Below are positions 39,701-53,098 of a stretch of 64,000 nt of DNA, in pieces. The stretch lies in NCBI GenBank assembly GCA_034509425.1, contig JAVTVJ010000121.1, positions 1,054,001 through 1,118,000 on the forward strand, given 5' to 3'. The position numbers and the translations under genes are program-made. The DNA is from Eopsaltria australis. Its lineage: Eukaryota; Chordata; Aves; Passeriformes; Petroicidae. Under the pieces are notes generated by a model that did not search any database, was not told where the DNA came from, and saw nothing but the letters and a program-made list of their open reading frames with translations. The first letter of the stretch is position 1. The number at the start of each line of letters is the position of its first letter.

Positions 39701-41378
39701 TAATTTTTCTAGCCTCTGTAATTGACTCTTGTACAAATATTTGTTTTAAAGCCTGCCTGGAATACTGCATGCTTCAGTCAAAGTTGTTTATCATGTGATA
39801 CGAGATTCTCATTTTCTGGAAAGAAAATGCTGAGTCTGGTTTAATATGAACAGCATGATTCATCCTACTACTTATAATTTTGCATGCTAGGTATTTTATT
39901 TGCTTGGTGCTTGATAGTTGTTAGAGGCAAATTGCTTCAGCAGAAAAATGTTAACTTTTTTCCTCCCTTTGTTACAGCAGAGCTGCCATTTTTCAAGCAA
40001 ACTATTGTTGACCATACCTTTGGTAGCTATCACAATGATAATCTTACAGAGATGTTGTTCCAAGAGATTCAGACTTCCTCTTCCTCCCTGCTTACAAAAG
40101 ATGCACTTCTAAAATGAACAAAAGGCATACTTTAGATTTTCCTCTTACAAAATTATATTTAGGGATTTTTGGTAGTAAGAGAGGAAAATCAGAAAAAGCA
40201 AAGGAAGTCCTGTTTTTGAAGTGCAATTGCAATAACAGGGAGCTATTCATCACTGAAATGGGAATGTGAAAGAGAGGCTACTTTTTCTTATTATTAGGAC
40301 AGGGTAGCACACGTATTGTTTGCAAAGGGAATGCCTAGTTGGGTGAGATAGCATTCGTTTTCAAATGGGTAGATCTGGTTAATTAATGCTTGCCTTTGGA
40401 TAAGACTGAGTGGTGGTACAGGCTTTTTCTGAGTCCAAACTCTGTTGTAATTAGGGCAGGCACATGCACTTGGTGTTTTCTGATACACACAAACTTGATG
40501 AGTGTCTGATGCTTGGCATTGTTCAGCAGGCTTCTATTCAAGATTTTTTTCAAAGTGTTGATTGATAAATTTCTGAGCTCTACTGGAGAACTTGCACACT
40601 GAGTTTTGAAATACAAACATGTCATTTTGGTGGCATACCTAACAAATTCAGCACTAAGTACATTCCCTGGAACTGGCAAACCCATTGCTAATGTCTTGTG
40701 ACCTCGGGCAGCAACATCAGAAGGCAGCCACTGCATGAGGCACCATGTTCTCTATGTGCTACCTACACCCAAAAATTGCAATTACGGCAGAAAAGTCTGG
40801 TTTGCTGTCTTGCCCAGTTGTATTGCTTGAGTTTTGTACCCGCTGATCTGTACACAAAACAAAAAGATTTTTAAGGACTTAGGTCTAAGTGTCAAGAGCT
40901 GAATGAATCAGCCATGGTTTAAGGTTGGAGTTTTACTGTTTTTAATGAAGCTTTTGTTTGCTTTTCATGTGGTTTTATTTTATTGCTCAGTATATTCATT
41001 GTCTAAGATGGATACCAGCTAAGTGTTGGTTTCATGTAGGAAGGAGAAATGTCTTAAAGTGTCTCTGCATTTGCTTGTTGACAATGGAAATGAAAATGGA
41101 CCTTTGCATTTTGTATTTAAACATATTGAATAGGAATATTTTATAGTATCTGACTGGTTACAAAAGGAATTTAATTAGGTAAATATGTCATCTATTACTG
41201 TAGTGTTGTTTGTGTCAAGCACAGACATATAAAAACCTGATTTTATTCGTGCAACTTGATGTCTGTAAGTTTATTATGATGCTAATAGATTTTTCTGAAT
41301 TGCATATGTAAGGACAACTGATGTGGGTGTCTAGGGGATTTGAAAAATAACCAGATTTTAAATTTCTTTCTTTTATAG

Positions 41379-41443
41379 GAAAAACCTCCGACAGAGGTCC
41401 ATTTCCACTGTATGGCAGAGATACAGGCTTACCAGGCTGTCAA
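41379..41443 (+). CDS. TCF12: TCF12 internal coding exon, second in window
   Basis: This 65-nt exon completes the split Gly codon and adds 21 residues: [20 protein letters not shown] followed by Cys-Gln. It is phase 1 in and phase 0 out. The match is to the TCF12 segment at about residues 109-130. The acceptor is ttcttttatag (ending 41378) and the donor GTAAGTA starts at 41444. Against the mammalian peptide as I remember it, three Ser positions are replaced (two by Pro, one by Gly), so this lineage has fewer hydroxyl residues in the linker. Together with the first exon it makes a 168-nt in-frame pair; skipping either one alone would shift the frame. It is probably exon 6 in the usual numbering. 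Confidence 0.95.
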
Positions 41444-42644
41444 GTAAGTACAGATTTAGAGTGATGATTTCATTCATGTTTTTGCTAATGAGCTAGACTA
41501 AGAATACTTTGATCATTGTTTAAAAGTCTGTTTTGGATGTACAGGAAGTTTGACTGCTTAAAATGTATAATTAGCTTGTGTTTACATTCAGTGTCTGTTG
41601 ATAAAGATTTAAATAACTAATATGTTTATAATTCTAAGAAATTAATTTATATTTATTTTCCCAAAGAGGAATCTTCTTATAATTTTACTGTAGGTTGCCT
41701 GTTTCCTTTGAACTGATATTTTCAGGAGTGTCTCTCTCCTGGAGGATAACATCTAGCATATGAGTTTGACATCTTGGTTTTCAGTCGTTTAACTAGTAGC
41801 TTGGGAAGTGTGAATGGGCAGCACCATGTGGCAATGCTTCCCCTGTTAAGAAAGGATCGTTCTCACAGCCTTTACTATTTCTCTGCAACGCAGATGTGGC
41901 AAACAAAGACCCATTTGTAGCTGGGTGGGTGAGCTTTCAGCAACATTCTCCCAAAAAGCAGTATAGCTCTTTACCTGAGAGTTATGGGCTTCACATTATT
42001 GCCAGTCTAGACAGTACAACATTGTATTAGTGTTGTTACTATTGTTGAAATAACTCTGTATGTACTCTATTTAAATATAATCACTTGAACTTGACATTAG
42101 TTTGGAAGCAAATTAATTTCCACGTTACTCTTTCATTAAGTTAATGTTTTGTATTGGAAAATGGTTTTATGTGAACTTTGTGTAAAATTCCATTCTGCTT
42201 TGCAGTAATGAGCGTAACTTCTGTTCAGTTTCTCAGTGAGGAAAATCCTTTTATGTCACTGTATATTTGGGATTATTTCTATCTAGTACTATCTAATATT
42301 AATTTTTTACATATAGTTATTTAAACCAACAATCTCATACACATTTGTTTCTATTAACATAACTTTTAGTTCTGTTTATCCCTTTGATAATCTTCCTGCT
42401 ATTTAATCTCCCTCAGTTTCTTTTTCCTTAAAATTTTTTAGTATGTGGGGAAAATCTTACTGTAGGTAAACCTGTATTGGTATTATATTCAGGATAATAC
42501 AAAAATGAACATAGAGTTAACTTCAATTACATTTTAATTCCATTTAAATTCATGTGATAAGTTACAGTTTGTACTTTATTTTGGTCTTAGGTAAATTTGA
42601 CAGTATTTGAATTCATTTAACTTGGAATGTTGGAATCTTTTTGA

Positions 42645-42673
42645 TTTTTTTTTTTTTTTAAATTTTTTTTTTT
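42645..42673. repeat. Interrupted poly-T tract
   Basis: A T15 run, AAA and a T11 run lie immediately before the 3' end of a minus-strand CR1 copy. Simple sequence. Confidence 0.8.
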
Positions 42674-42689
42674 GTAAATGTGTTTTGGT

Positions 42690-44200
42690 AGTGCTTGAAA
42701 TACAGCTCTCATTGCAGCTACAGTGTTTGAAATCTGTCACAGAGATGGTCCAAAGTGATCATGAGAGGTCATTACAATCCAAACAAAGAATCAGCTGCAT
42801 TGTCCCTGACAGAGGCTTCATGTGGTCAGTGCTCAAAAAAGTCTAGAGATGGAAGAGACTTCATGACCACCCCGGGTTTTGTTTTCTACTACTTAAGTGT
42901 AATTACTCTTTAAAAGTTTCCCTGGTGTCTTATCTAAACATCATTGTAATTAAAGTAGCTAGGTCTTGTCTTACAGGCAGTGGACATGGAGAAGAATCTA
43001 TTATCTTTTAAGTCTGTAGAGGCCACCATTAGATGATGATGATAAGGAATCCTTAGAAAAGATAAGACATAACTGGAGTTAATTTTTATCTGGGCGTTCA
43101 TAGTGCAGGTATATTTTAACAGTGGCTATGTAACAGGATCTATCTCACACTGAAATATTAGTAAAAAAGGCTGTGCTCTGCTCTGAATGTTCTCCAGTAG
43201 GTCCACAACCCTAGAGAATTCCAGTGCTTTAAATGAGGTCAAGTACCTCACCCAGGGCCTTACCACAATGGCAAAAAGAAATTTCCTGGATTTTTTGGAC
43301 AATATTGTGGATTTTTTGCTGGGTGGTATCTGCCTATTTTCCTAACATATATCCAGTTTCTGATACATATTTGAATAAGGGTGATCTAAAATTTCCCAAT
43401 ACCTCTTTATGGTAATGCTGGCTAGCTTGTTATTCCTCACCCTGTATTTTTCAGTTTACAGGTTCCATATACAAAAATGTATTTACTTCTTTAACACATT
43501 GCTTCTACCATCTCTAAATTTGTCAGTGCAATTTCGAATTCCAGGCTTGCACTGCATTCATAGATCCTTATGGGTTATTTGCTTTGTGAATTTAGTAAAT
43601 GTAGTCTTCATTTTTCATCCAAGTCACTAATTAAGAGGTGGAATGATGCCCAAAACAGACGCCTGCAAAGTCTCAGTTAATACATTCACCCACTGCTGAT
43701 CATAAACTCTTAGCTGTTTTTTAATCAGCTCTGCTCTGTATTGAGTACTAGTTTTAGTTTTCCTTGGTTCCTTAGTTCACCTGTGAAATGTGGAAGTGGT
43801 GAAAGCCTTATTAAAACATCTATTATGCACTCTGAGAAGGAAATTAATTTTGCATCGTGTATTCCAGCTGAATCAGTATCACTTCTTCATTATCGTCTGA
43901 CATTTGCAGTCTATTTCTTCCAGTATTCTTAATTTTCTTTTTTAAGTTGTTGAGGAATTACAAGCCACTACTTTTCTTCCTCTCTGAAACCAACCAACCC
44001 CACTCTTTTCTAGTCCCTGCTCTGAAGCATGAGTTCTTCAAGGACAGTGGCTAAGATTTCTGAAATGGTAAAATGGCAAGAGCCAGTTGGTCTCCTGAGT
44101 TTGTTATTGGGTACAGGTGAATTGAAAATACCTAACTTCTCCAAATACTCCTGAATCCATCCTTCTCCTACCTCCTTTCCTTATGTTACTGGTGTAAAGG
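42690..44200 (-). mobile_element. Ancient CR1-family LINE, ~1.5 kb 3' portion, minus strand
   Basis: Although strongly decayed, the order of recognisable phrases follows a reverse-oriented old amniote CR1. The 3' UTR side (tccctgacagaggc..., ctcaaaaaagtctagagatg..., about 42790-42860) comes first. Then come ctctgaatgttctccagtag (about 43180), tccaagtcactaattaagag and ccaaaacagacgcctgc (43617-43670), ttttttaatcagctctgct (about 43719), aaagccttattaaaacatct (about 43802) and agaaggaaattaat (about 43835). The 43.6-kb part corresponds to the ORF2 reverse-transcriptase region. Frameshifts and stops abolish any product. The divergence is much higher than in the other CR1 pieces, suggesting insertion before the modern avian CR1 subfamilies. 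The 44.0-44.2 kb end is least certain. Confidence 0.72.
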
Positions 44201-45769
44201 GTATTAATATCCTGCTATGGAAGTGTGAGGAGTTTTAATTTTTGCTTTCTGTTGAGTTTACAGAAGGCTGCAATGAAAATTTTCAAGACCACTGTAAACT
44301 GCAATGTTTCAGAATCTTAGTATCATTCCCACCTTTTACTGAAAATAATCTAAGCAGTGATTTGTAGGGACTGTTTGCTACCTACAGGCTTTATATTTAG
44401 GCTGTAGGAGTTGAAGTGTGATTGATTTTCAATGTAGCTTAAGAACCTGAGCGACTTAGGTAATGGAATCTGATTCAGCTGTAACATTTAGTCACAAGAA
44501 CATAAATATGGTTAATTTAAGAATATTTTATTAGCAGGAAGTGCAGGTTTTTAGGTTTTCTTTCAATCAGGTGTTTTAAGCAAGGCAAAAAGGAGCATCC
44601 AAAAGTATATAGACTCTAAGTGGATGGGTAAGATGACAAATTGAGGCTTATGCAGAGCTGATTTAGATGAATGTCAAAAATTTTCACCTGGGGGAGGAAT
44701 TGACAGCTTTTAGAAGAAATATTAAAAACTCTTGTTTTGCTGTGAGAATGAAATGCAATGCTACATGACTTGACACAAAGTCTCTTTTTGTCTTTGAATT
44801 GGAGGGATGGTGCTGATTTGTGATTTTTGTGGGGGACTCCATCATTCCTGTTGGCCATGTAATTCAGTTTTGGTAAGGGCATCTTTTCACAAATTATAAA
44901 TCAGGTTAATGTTAAACTTTCAGAAAGCTTCTTGTAATAAAAAGGGTTTTCTTCACATTTGTGTGATTTAGTACTGAAAACAGTAGCTTATGTAAAAGAA
45001 ACAAGATTAGACTTCAGATATTGAATTCACAACTCCCATTTCCAATATCATCAAAAAGGTCCCCAGCTGTCGCTGCACATTGGTTTGACAGGTCTGAGCT
45101 CAAAGAAAGCCAGGGGTCTGCATTATTTTTAAAGTGAAATTGAGATAAATGTGCAGTACATGTGTAGCTGTTAGACTAATTCTTCTAATTGTTTGTGTGG
45201 GTCTTCACAGAAGGTAACTTTATCCCCAGGAGCCCGTGAGTGCCCTGGATAATTGGTGGGGGGTGCTCCTTTAGGCTCACAGTGCCTGTTCTCATGTGCC
45301 TGGCACAGTCTCTCCCCACTGGCATCACTAGGCTCAAGATAGTAAATTGTTAGTGACTATCCCCTTAATGTTCTATTTTCATTCTAAACAATCATGCATG
45401 AAAAATAGACATGATGGATTTTTTGACGTGTGGAGATAACACATTTATCCTCCCTTCATAATAATTTGACGTCTGCACACTGTCCTGTGTGTGGGAAAGG
45501 AGGTAGAATGGAGTGCTGAATGTAGTGGGTGCTGGGCAGGAGCTAAAGAGGCATTTACCACTTGTGGTTTAAAGTGCAGCCTTTTATAAAGAGTCATATC
45601 TTAATTTACTCCATTTTTGTTACTCATTAATCTCTAGGTCTGCATGATGATGGGACACTTCAGAAGTTATAAAATGCATTTAGAAAAAACTGCTGCTGAT
45701 AGAACTGTAGGATACATGAATGCTGGAAGGAGCTATGGATTGAATTTATTAAATACATTTCACTTAGAC

Positions 45770-45925
45770 TATGTACAATCATATATATACAAAATAATGT
45801 GCAAAATATGCACTAATCTATAGTACATGATATATATACATATTGCATGAAATATATAGCACTACACAGGGAGTATGTGGACAATCTATATGATACTGTG
45901 CATGCTACATATATTTTATTTAGTG
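45770..45925. repeat. AT-rich TA/CATA low-complexity segment
   Basis: Alternating TATA, CATA and TACA words recur over about 150 bases (several atatatat runs). Low-complexity sequence; no coding or clear regulatory content. Confidence 0.6.
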
Positions 45926-46069
45926 GCAGATGGATCTTTAACTCATTTCTGCTGCTATTATTATGTAAGTTTTGTGTATGTTGGTAATAAATAAGGCAGC
46001 TTTGTCTTGGATGAAAAAAATCCAGTAGAAGGCTGGTCCATCAATATTTGCAGTAATATTGCTACCCCA

Positions 46070-46460
46070 GTTTCCTTTCAATAGCCATCAACTCTGCTGT
46101 TGCCATGAAGCTAATGTGAGGTGACTCATTTAGCAGCATATTATTGCATCATTGCAACGTGATGTAAGGCACATCAGGCTTTATTAAATTAGCCTGAATT
46201 TTGAAGTATGACAGTAACGTTTTATGCACATTAACACCACACTTAGTGCTCCTTATGGGGATATACTTCAAGTAAACATATTAAGACATGATTTCAGACA
46301 ACTTTTCAGAGTTTACCGATTTCTCCTATCTTCACAATTTATCATGGAACTTTAAAGGTCTGCCTCTCATTGTCTGCAAATTTAGCTATTTATTAAAGAA
46401 CAAAATGGCAGCACGTTAGACTGTATTTGTTAGCTGTTACATCCTTAACGGACTAAAAAG
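46070..46460. promoter_or_regulatory. Candidate intronic enhancer (AP-1 and C/EBP-ATF words)
   Basis: This complex, non-repetitive block contains a consensus AP-1 site TGACTCA at 46122-46128. A perfect C/EBP-ATF composite word ATTGCATCA (reverse complement of TGATGCAAT) is at 46143-46151, and a related TGATGTAA is at 46160-46167. Further downstream are TTATTAAA- and CTATTTATT-type AT-rich words. The clustering within 50 bases and the texture resemble conserved vertebrate enhancers. Function and conservation are inferred. Confidence 0.35.
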
Positions 46461-49400
46461 TTTTATTTTTGTGCAAAAAAATTTGTTTCTCAACAAACAC
46501 TACAAGAACTCTTGAAATAAACCCCAAAAATGCCTTTAGCACCAATTTCTTGGGCAATTTAACAGATGATCACTTCAGCAAAAGAAATGTCTGCAAGTGT
46601 ATGTTACTTTTTCTTTGCATAGTCAGTAATTTGCCTCTTTAAAATTTAAAGAGACTTTAAAGCAGCTTGAGCAGAATTCAAACCTGAAGAACAATCCTGC
46701 AATGTTGGGGCAAGTTGTATCTCAGAACTCACTCTCTAATAGCTAAGGAAGTGTAATAAGGGTACAGCTCCAGAAATTTGAGCTGTCTAGGGAGAACATT
46801 AAAGTTTGTTCATATTGTGTATAAGCAAAAATGGCAACTTTTCTGTATGACTGGCAGGGTGGTGAGGATTAAGCAAGCAAAAATTAAAACAAGGGTATAG
46901 ATACCAGAAAATAGCACCAATTTAAAAGTGTTTTTAATATGTTTCTAAACTATATAATTGTAAGATGTGTATTTGGTGTAATGGAGAAGAATAACTGATT
47001 TTAATGTTTTTAATAAAGCATCAGGTAATATTAAACAGCTGTAAGAATAAGCATACAGACAGAAATGTGAATGTTAGGAGATAAGAATGTGTAAAATGTA
47101 TGTGGGAAGCAGAAATGAGATTTACTGACAAAAATGGAAAAGTAGAGAAGAATACGAAAAATGTAATTGGAAATACAAGTTTTGTGACAACAAAAATCTC
47201 GGAAGTGTCAACAGTTGAAAGAAATGAGTGATTGTGAATAGTGGGGTAGAACAGGATTTTAGTGGCATCTGACAGCTGGGATGTTACTTAAGATGTAAGA
47301 GTTAGACTAGGAAAAGGTATTTGCAGCACATGGTATTTTTCAGGGTGATTGTTGTTGAAATGGGTGTGAAGGCACCCCAATAAATCCTCCTCTGGCTGTG
47401 GGTGTGGCCCCGAGCAGCAGCGTGGCAGCCTGGCACTGCATTTGCTCCTAGGATGCTTTGCCAGGGTTTCTGCTACCCAGTGCCTATTAAACAACCAGAA
47501 AGCTCTTCCTCCTCACTGCTGGTGTGTGTTTGAGGATGCTTTAGATGGATCTTTCCAATGAGGCAGAAAATTGCATCATTTTCTGGACCTTTCTGATGAG
47601 TGGGGCCTTAGAAAGACTACAAGCAGTGACACCAGTTGCTTTTCTTCCTTCTTCACATAGTTTTAGGAACAGTATAGAGAACATCATGTCTTCTTAAATC
47701 CAAGTAATACTGAGTTAGGACAGTATAAAAAATTTAAGGCTTGTACATGCGTGGGGCTTTAATACCAATATAACTTTAAAGCTGAAAAACTGATTTTATT
47801 TTGTAAATTTTCTCGTTTTAATCTCCCCTTCTCTGACACTTTTGATATCAGGTGTCTCCCTGAAGCAGATTTTTACAGCTGAGCTATCAATCTCTAAGAA
47901 ATGCAGCTGCTGAAGGAAAGGCTGACACAATGTTAACTGAAGCAGTGACTCTTAGATTCTGCCAGCTGATACCATCTTAAAAGATTGGGATGGGGAGAGG
48001 GATATATAGTTTAAGGGCAGATAGAATGCCTGAACTTTAGTTTATTTTGCTTCATTTTACTTCTCGAGTAGAATCAAGCAATATTAACTTTCTGTTCATC
48101 ATGATTTATTAGAAGTGAATTACTTACTGTGCTATTGGGAAAATATCTCCTGTCACTCAGCAGATAAGGAGTCTGCAGAACCTTTTTAGAAAGTAAAAAT
48201 GTATGGGACACAGGCTAGATTTCTTTTTCCAACGCTGGAGGTGACCACCTGAAGTTAATCAGGGAAGACATTCCCCCTGGAATGAAGTGGGTAGCAGGTG
48301 TTAGGAATTCATTATAGTTGGAGGAGGGATGCTATTTATAAAGGGGGAGCAGTTCTGTAAGGAATCATTTTCAGTGCCTTATCAGGCAAACAGTTTCTTG
48401 TCTTTGCCCTTCTCTTTCTCACACTGTTTAGGGTTGACAAATTTTCTTGCCACCTTTATTTTTTGTTTATGTTTGATTGTGTTTAAGGTTATGAATATTC
48501 TGTAAACTAATATATATATTATTTCACGTGTTGCTACATAAGGAAGTAAAAATCATGCTACAACACGGAGTGCAGATAAAACTTCTTTGGTGAATTATTA
48601 TTTGCATGCAGCTATTCTGACTGCCTCCAAGCTGAGTGCTTCTCAATTACAAATTTATGGTATTAGTGGAGGATGGGGAAAATACTAGCTCAGCTCTGTA
48701 CTCCCAGCCATGCCTGTTGATCTGAATGGATCTGGACTGCCCTTTGGATTTTCTTGAAGTGTGCATTCCTTTTGTCTGTAATTACTCTAGTATGTTAAGC
48801 CCCCATTTACCTTCCTTTTTAAATTAATAGGTAGAGAAAGTCTCTTCCCAAACTTCACATCTGCACAAATAACTGGTGTCAAAAAGAACAGAGGCCCTGA
48901 GTAGGGCTGGGGAGGGAGAGTTAAGTGTTGTAGACAACCTGTTACTGAGCCCTGCTTCCTGGGATGGGTGGGGGAGTAGATCTTGGGCACTCAGACACTG
49001 ATGGAAAAAGCACAAGGTGTCATTTACGTTCCTCCTTCATGGGACTAAACCATGCAGCTTATATTGGTTTCAGCTGTGTTGTGGAGTGCTTTTCGAGACA
49101 CTGGTGCTCCTGCTGGCACAGGTTCCTGAAGAGCAGGGAGAGAAGGATGACATTTATTCAAGAGATGGGATTGTAGCCTAAGATATTTCCTGGCCATTTC
49201 CTAGCCCCCTAGCATGGCACTGAGCTCTCCCTTGATCATGTGTGAAAACATATGGGTTCTCCAAGTCCTAACAATTAACTGGTTGCTTTATTAAGGTACC
49301 CTCATGAAGTTAATAATTTTCTGACTTGGTGCTTAGAGCAAGAGAGATTTTTCTCTTGGTTGTGTGGGAGAGATGTACAGCTTCCATACTATGTACATGA

Positions 49401-52400
49401 AATGATCTGCTAATGGTCTGAAATATTTTTAAAGAATTTTGCTGAAGATGCTGAGGGAGGAACAGATGCAAAGATAGTTTGAGTTTTATAATATCCTTTA
49501 TAGCCTGACTTCTGTAAATAAGACTCAGCATAAAATCCTTTATTATAATATTGACTCCTCATGCTAGTATCTTGTAATTTCATAAAGGAAAGCAAGGAGG
49601 CTGGTACCATAAAAATTAAAAAATAGATGAATAACCACTCAGCAGCTTTTCTTGTAAAATTCTGGAGTTCTCCAGAAAGCAGCTTTTGTATAATCACAGT
49701 AAGGAAGCTGTTCAAATTACTGTTTTCATAATGTAGCGAAAAGATTCAAAGGCAAAGGGAGGGGTGCCTGACCTGTAATCACAATGCTTAGTAATGCCTT
49801 CCTAGAATTCAGACAGCAATGCAAAAATACCTTGCCCGGGGGGATGAAGGAAGACAAGCTGAGCCAGCATAACCTCTGGGATTGGACACCAACATCAGCA
49901 GGGTGCTGCTTTAGAAGCATAAAACTGAATTTGTAGTCTTGCCAATATGCAGCATCAGTGCAGGGAGGACAATATTGCAAAAGAGAAGGAAGGGGCTCTT
50001 CAAAATATTTGTATTAATCAGGGTCTTTAAAGGCATTTAGATGCAGAAAGAATACAAAATTATTCCTTCCCTTTGCATTTAATCTTTGCTCTCCTCACTG
50101 CTATAAAAACCCCCATATATGAAATTCTGAATAAAGTCCTTTCTTCTCTCTCCTCTGTCCCAGTATATTTACACATGATCAGAATTTGCCACAGTAGCAG
50201 CCTCTGCTTAGGTACACACATGAATAAGCAGCTCATGGTGATCTGGAGAAGCTTTGGCGTAAAAAGAGTATATATTGATAACCTGATCTTCATCAGTGTT
50301 AACATTAATTGGAAAGACAGTAAAGCTAAATGTTATTTTGTTTATAATGTTGCATCACTTCAGTATTTAGTACCCTAGGTAGCTGGTTTTTAATCCAGTG
50401 AGCTAGATTAGCCTGATTACACTGGCAGGATGCAGTTGATGGATGACTGTCATTATCTTCTCAAACCTGCATGATACTTTAGGTATAGGAGATGATAATT
50501 AAATTTTCAAGAGACTACATTGAGATTATAAGACCTAAGTATTTTTTTAAAATGAGGAATATGTTTGCAATTATCAACATGTTGTTAGAGGATCCTCTCC
50601 TGAGATGTTTTATTAGCAACCCCTGATTTCCTTTAAATTGATCAAGGAAAAAAAGCTCAAGTTACCATATAACACTTTAGATGTTGTTTTGGTTTTCTAA
50701 TTCTGATATTTTCCTCCTCCTGAAACAGACCAAAAATGTATCTGATCAAATCTATTGGTAATGGCTTGAAGATGTACAGGTTAGCACAATATATTTAATG
50801 AAACGTTGTTTGAGACAAAACACTAGAGAGGATCATAATTAATGCCTCATTTTCTGCCAGTTGCTATTGATTACTCATTCAGAGTCCCTTTGTTCTCAAA
50901 ATGGTAACACTGTATTTCACATTACTATTTGATGATATTCTCAGGATGAGATTCTTTAACAACATGCTGATAATTGCAAACATATCTCTAAAATTTAAAT
51001 TTAAAATGAATTTACATCATGTCAGTGCTTTTTCCAAATTCAGCTCCTATTTTGAAGTGCATATTCATTACAGTTTCCAAAGACTGGAGACTTGAGTAAA
51101 GTGAAATTCAACACTTTATATCTTAGTTGTATTTTTGGCTTAAACTGCATGACGTGGAACTCGAGTGAATGGTCTTTTTGCAGCCCTAACCCCTCTACTG
51201 GACTAGGATTTCAGAGCAATTATTTGTAAATGTTTTAGTGTTGTGCTGGCTTTTCCTTTGGAAACACCATAACAAAATACACAACTTTACTGGGGGATTT
51301 TTGCAAGTTTACCAGAGTTTGACTTTTCTGTTTTGTTATGCTCTTTTAAGCCAGCTTATGCAAATTGTCAGGTTTATCTATAAGGCAAGATATGCAGTAC
51401 TGAGACACATTATATCCATGCTCTAAGCCATCCAAATAGCTCACTGAGTAAAAAGGACATGCACATGAAACTTGTGCTCTACCCAGGGCAACATTTCAAG
51501 TTTACAGTAAGGCAAGGAATGCACTTGCCATCTGCTCTGTGTAATTCTAAGAAATAGAGAGATGCCAAGTGAGTTTGTCAGTGACTGTGGCGGGATAATG
51601 GAGGGATTTGATTGAGATGAGTGGTGTTGCATTACATTATTTTGTAAAAGTAAAGTATCCAAGCTCCCAATTTTTAACTAAACACTCAAGTACTTTTTTT
51701 TTTTTACCTCTAGACAATTTTCCTGCTTTAAATAGGTACAGCTTGACTACTAGGATTGAAAGCATAAACTTTATGAAAAGGAATCTAATGCAAAAAAATA
51801 GGAAAATTAAAATCTAGTTAAATCTAGTTGACTGTTGGGGATGTTTTCAAGATCTAAGTTTGCAGTTGGTGAGTTGCAGCTCTCATTTCACTGCCAAAGC
51901 AGCCTGCCTTATTATGCCAGCATAATGGGCCTGTCATAATCAGTTGCATATAATGGGCTAATGCTTTTATTCTCAACCACATTATTCTTTTGATAGAAAA
52001 TAATGAATAATGTAAAGGCACACAGTTGTATTTGGATGAAACTATTGCATAGTTTGGCTATGGCTACGCTGGGAAAATTTGAATTCTTAAAAGTGTTTGC
52101 CAATGGTTGCATTTAAGAAAATAATGGGAACAAGATTTAGACCAAGAAGCACAAGGCTACCTGCCTATAGCAAATACATTTTTGAAGAGGTAAAACTTTA
52201 TTTAGGTAGTGTATGGAGTGTGTTTGTTAAAATGGTTTGTGTGCTTTTCAGGACAGCTTGGCTTTCCTGTCTGCATAGACCCTAAATGCTAGTGAGCTGC
52301 AAGGAATATTATGTAAGGACATGTGTAGGCCTTTACTTGTCCATTTTTTATTTTTTTTTATATTGAAGTAAAATCAAAGAAATGTTTACCAGCATATTAG

Positions 52401-53056
52401 AATTCTGCTGGCTGGTGTCCTAGAAGTTCATTGAAGGCAGAGCAATGTTTTGGCATCAAATTGTATCTAAAGTGTCAAGGAGTTGGGCTGGGGAGAAGAA
52501 AACTTTGGAATTAGTCAAACTCTTTTTTACTTTTATGCTTAAATTCTTTGAAAGAGTCAATTTAAAACCCATTTTAAAATAACTAAGGAGTTATGTTAAG
52601 TGACTAAGGAGCTTTTTTTTATCTCAGGCATATCATTTTGATATAAGCATGTGGTTCATTGGCTTGTTAGTTAGAATGGAAGCGGGCTTTGCCTGCACAG
52701 AAGTGCAGCTGCAATGCAAAGTTACTTGTTCTCTCTCCCTATACATAGATATGATTCTTTTCCCCCCACCGCATCCTTGCAATGCTTGAATAGATGACTC
52801 CCTTGCATTTCATTTTTATGAGAATACTCTTTAGGAAAGTGACCCCTTTAAAGCATTTGTCAAGATAGTGGGCCCTGTGAAAGCCTTTCCTGTTTGGGTC
52901 AGGCCATGCCATTTTCCCCCGAGGCTGTCAAAACTGTTTCTTGGTTTCTCTGAAAGGGATACATCTGAAAAGTAATGCAGTCATGTTTACATCTTTTTCT
53001 CTTTTCTCTTTTGAATCAAGCTTGCTGTGTTCTTAGTTGGTTGTAATAAAAGCCTT

Positions 53057-53098
53057 TTTTTCTTTTTTTTTTCTTTTTTTTTCCTTTTTTTTTTTTTG
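53057..53098 (+). repeat. T-rich polypyrimidine tract
   Basis: About 40 bases of T with isolated C residues end in tttttgaag. Simple sequence; there is no downstream exon candidate. Confidence 0.8.
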
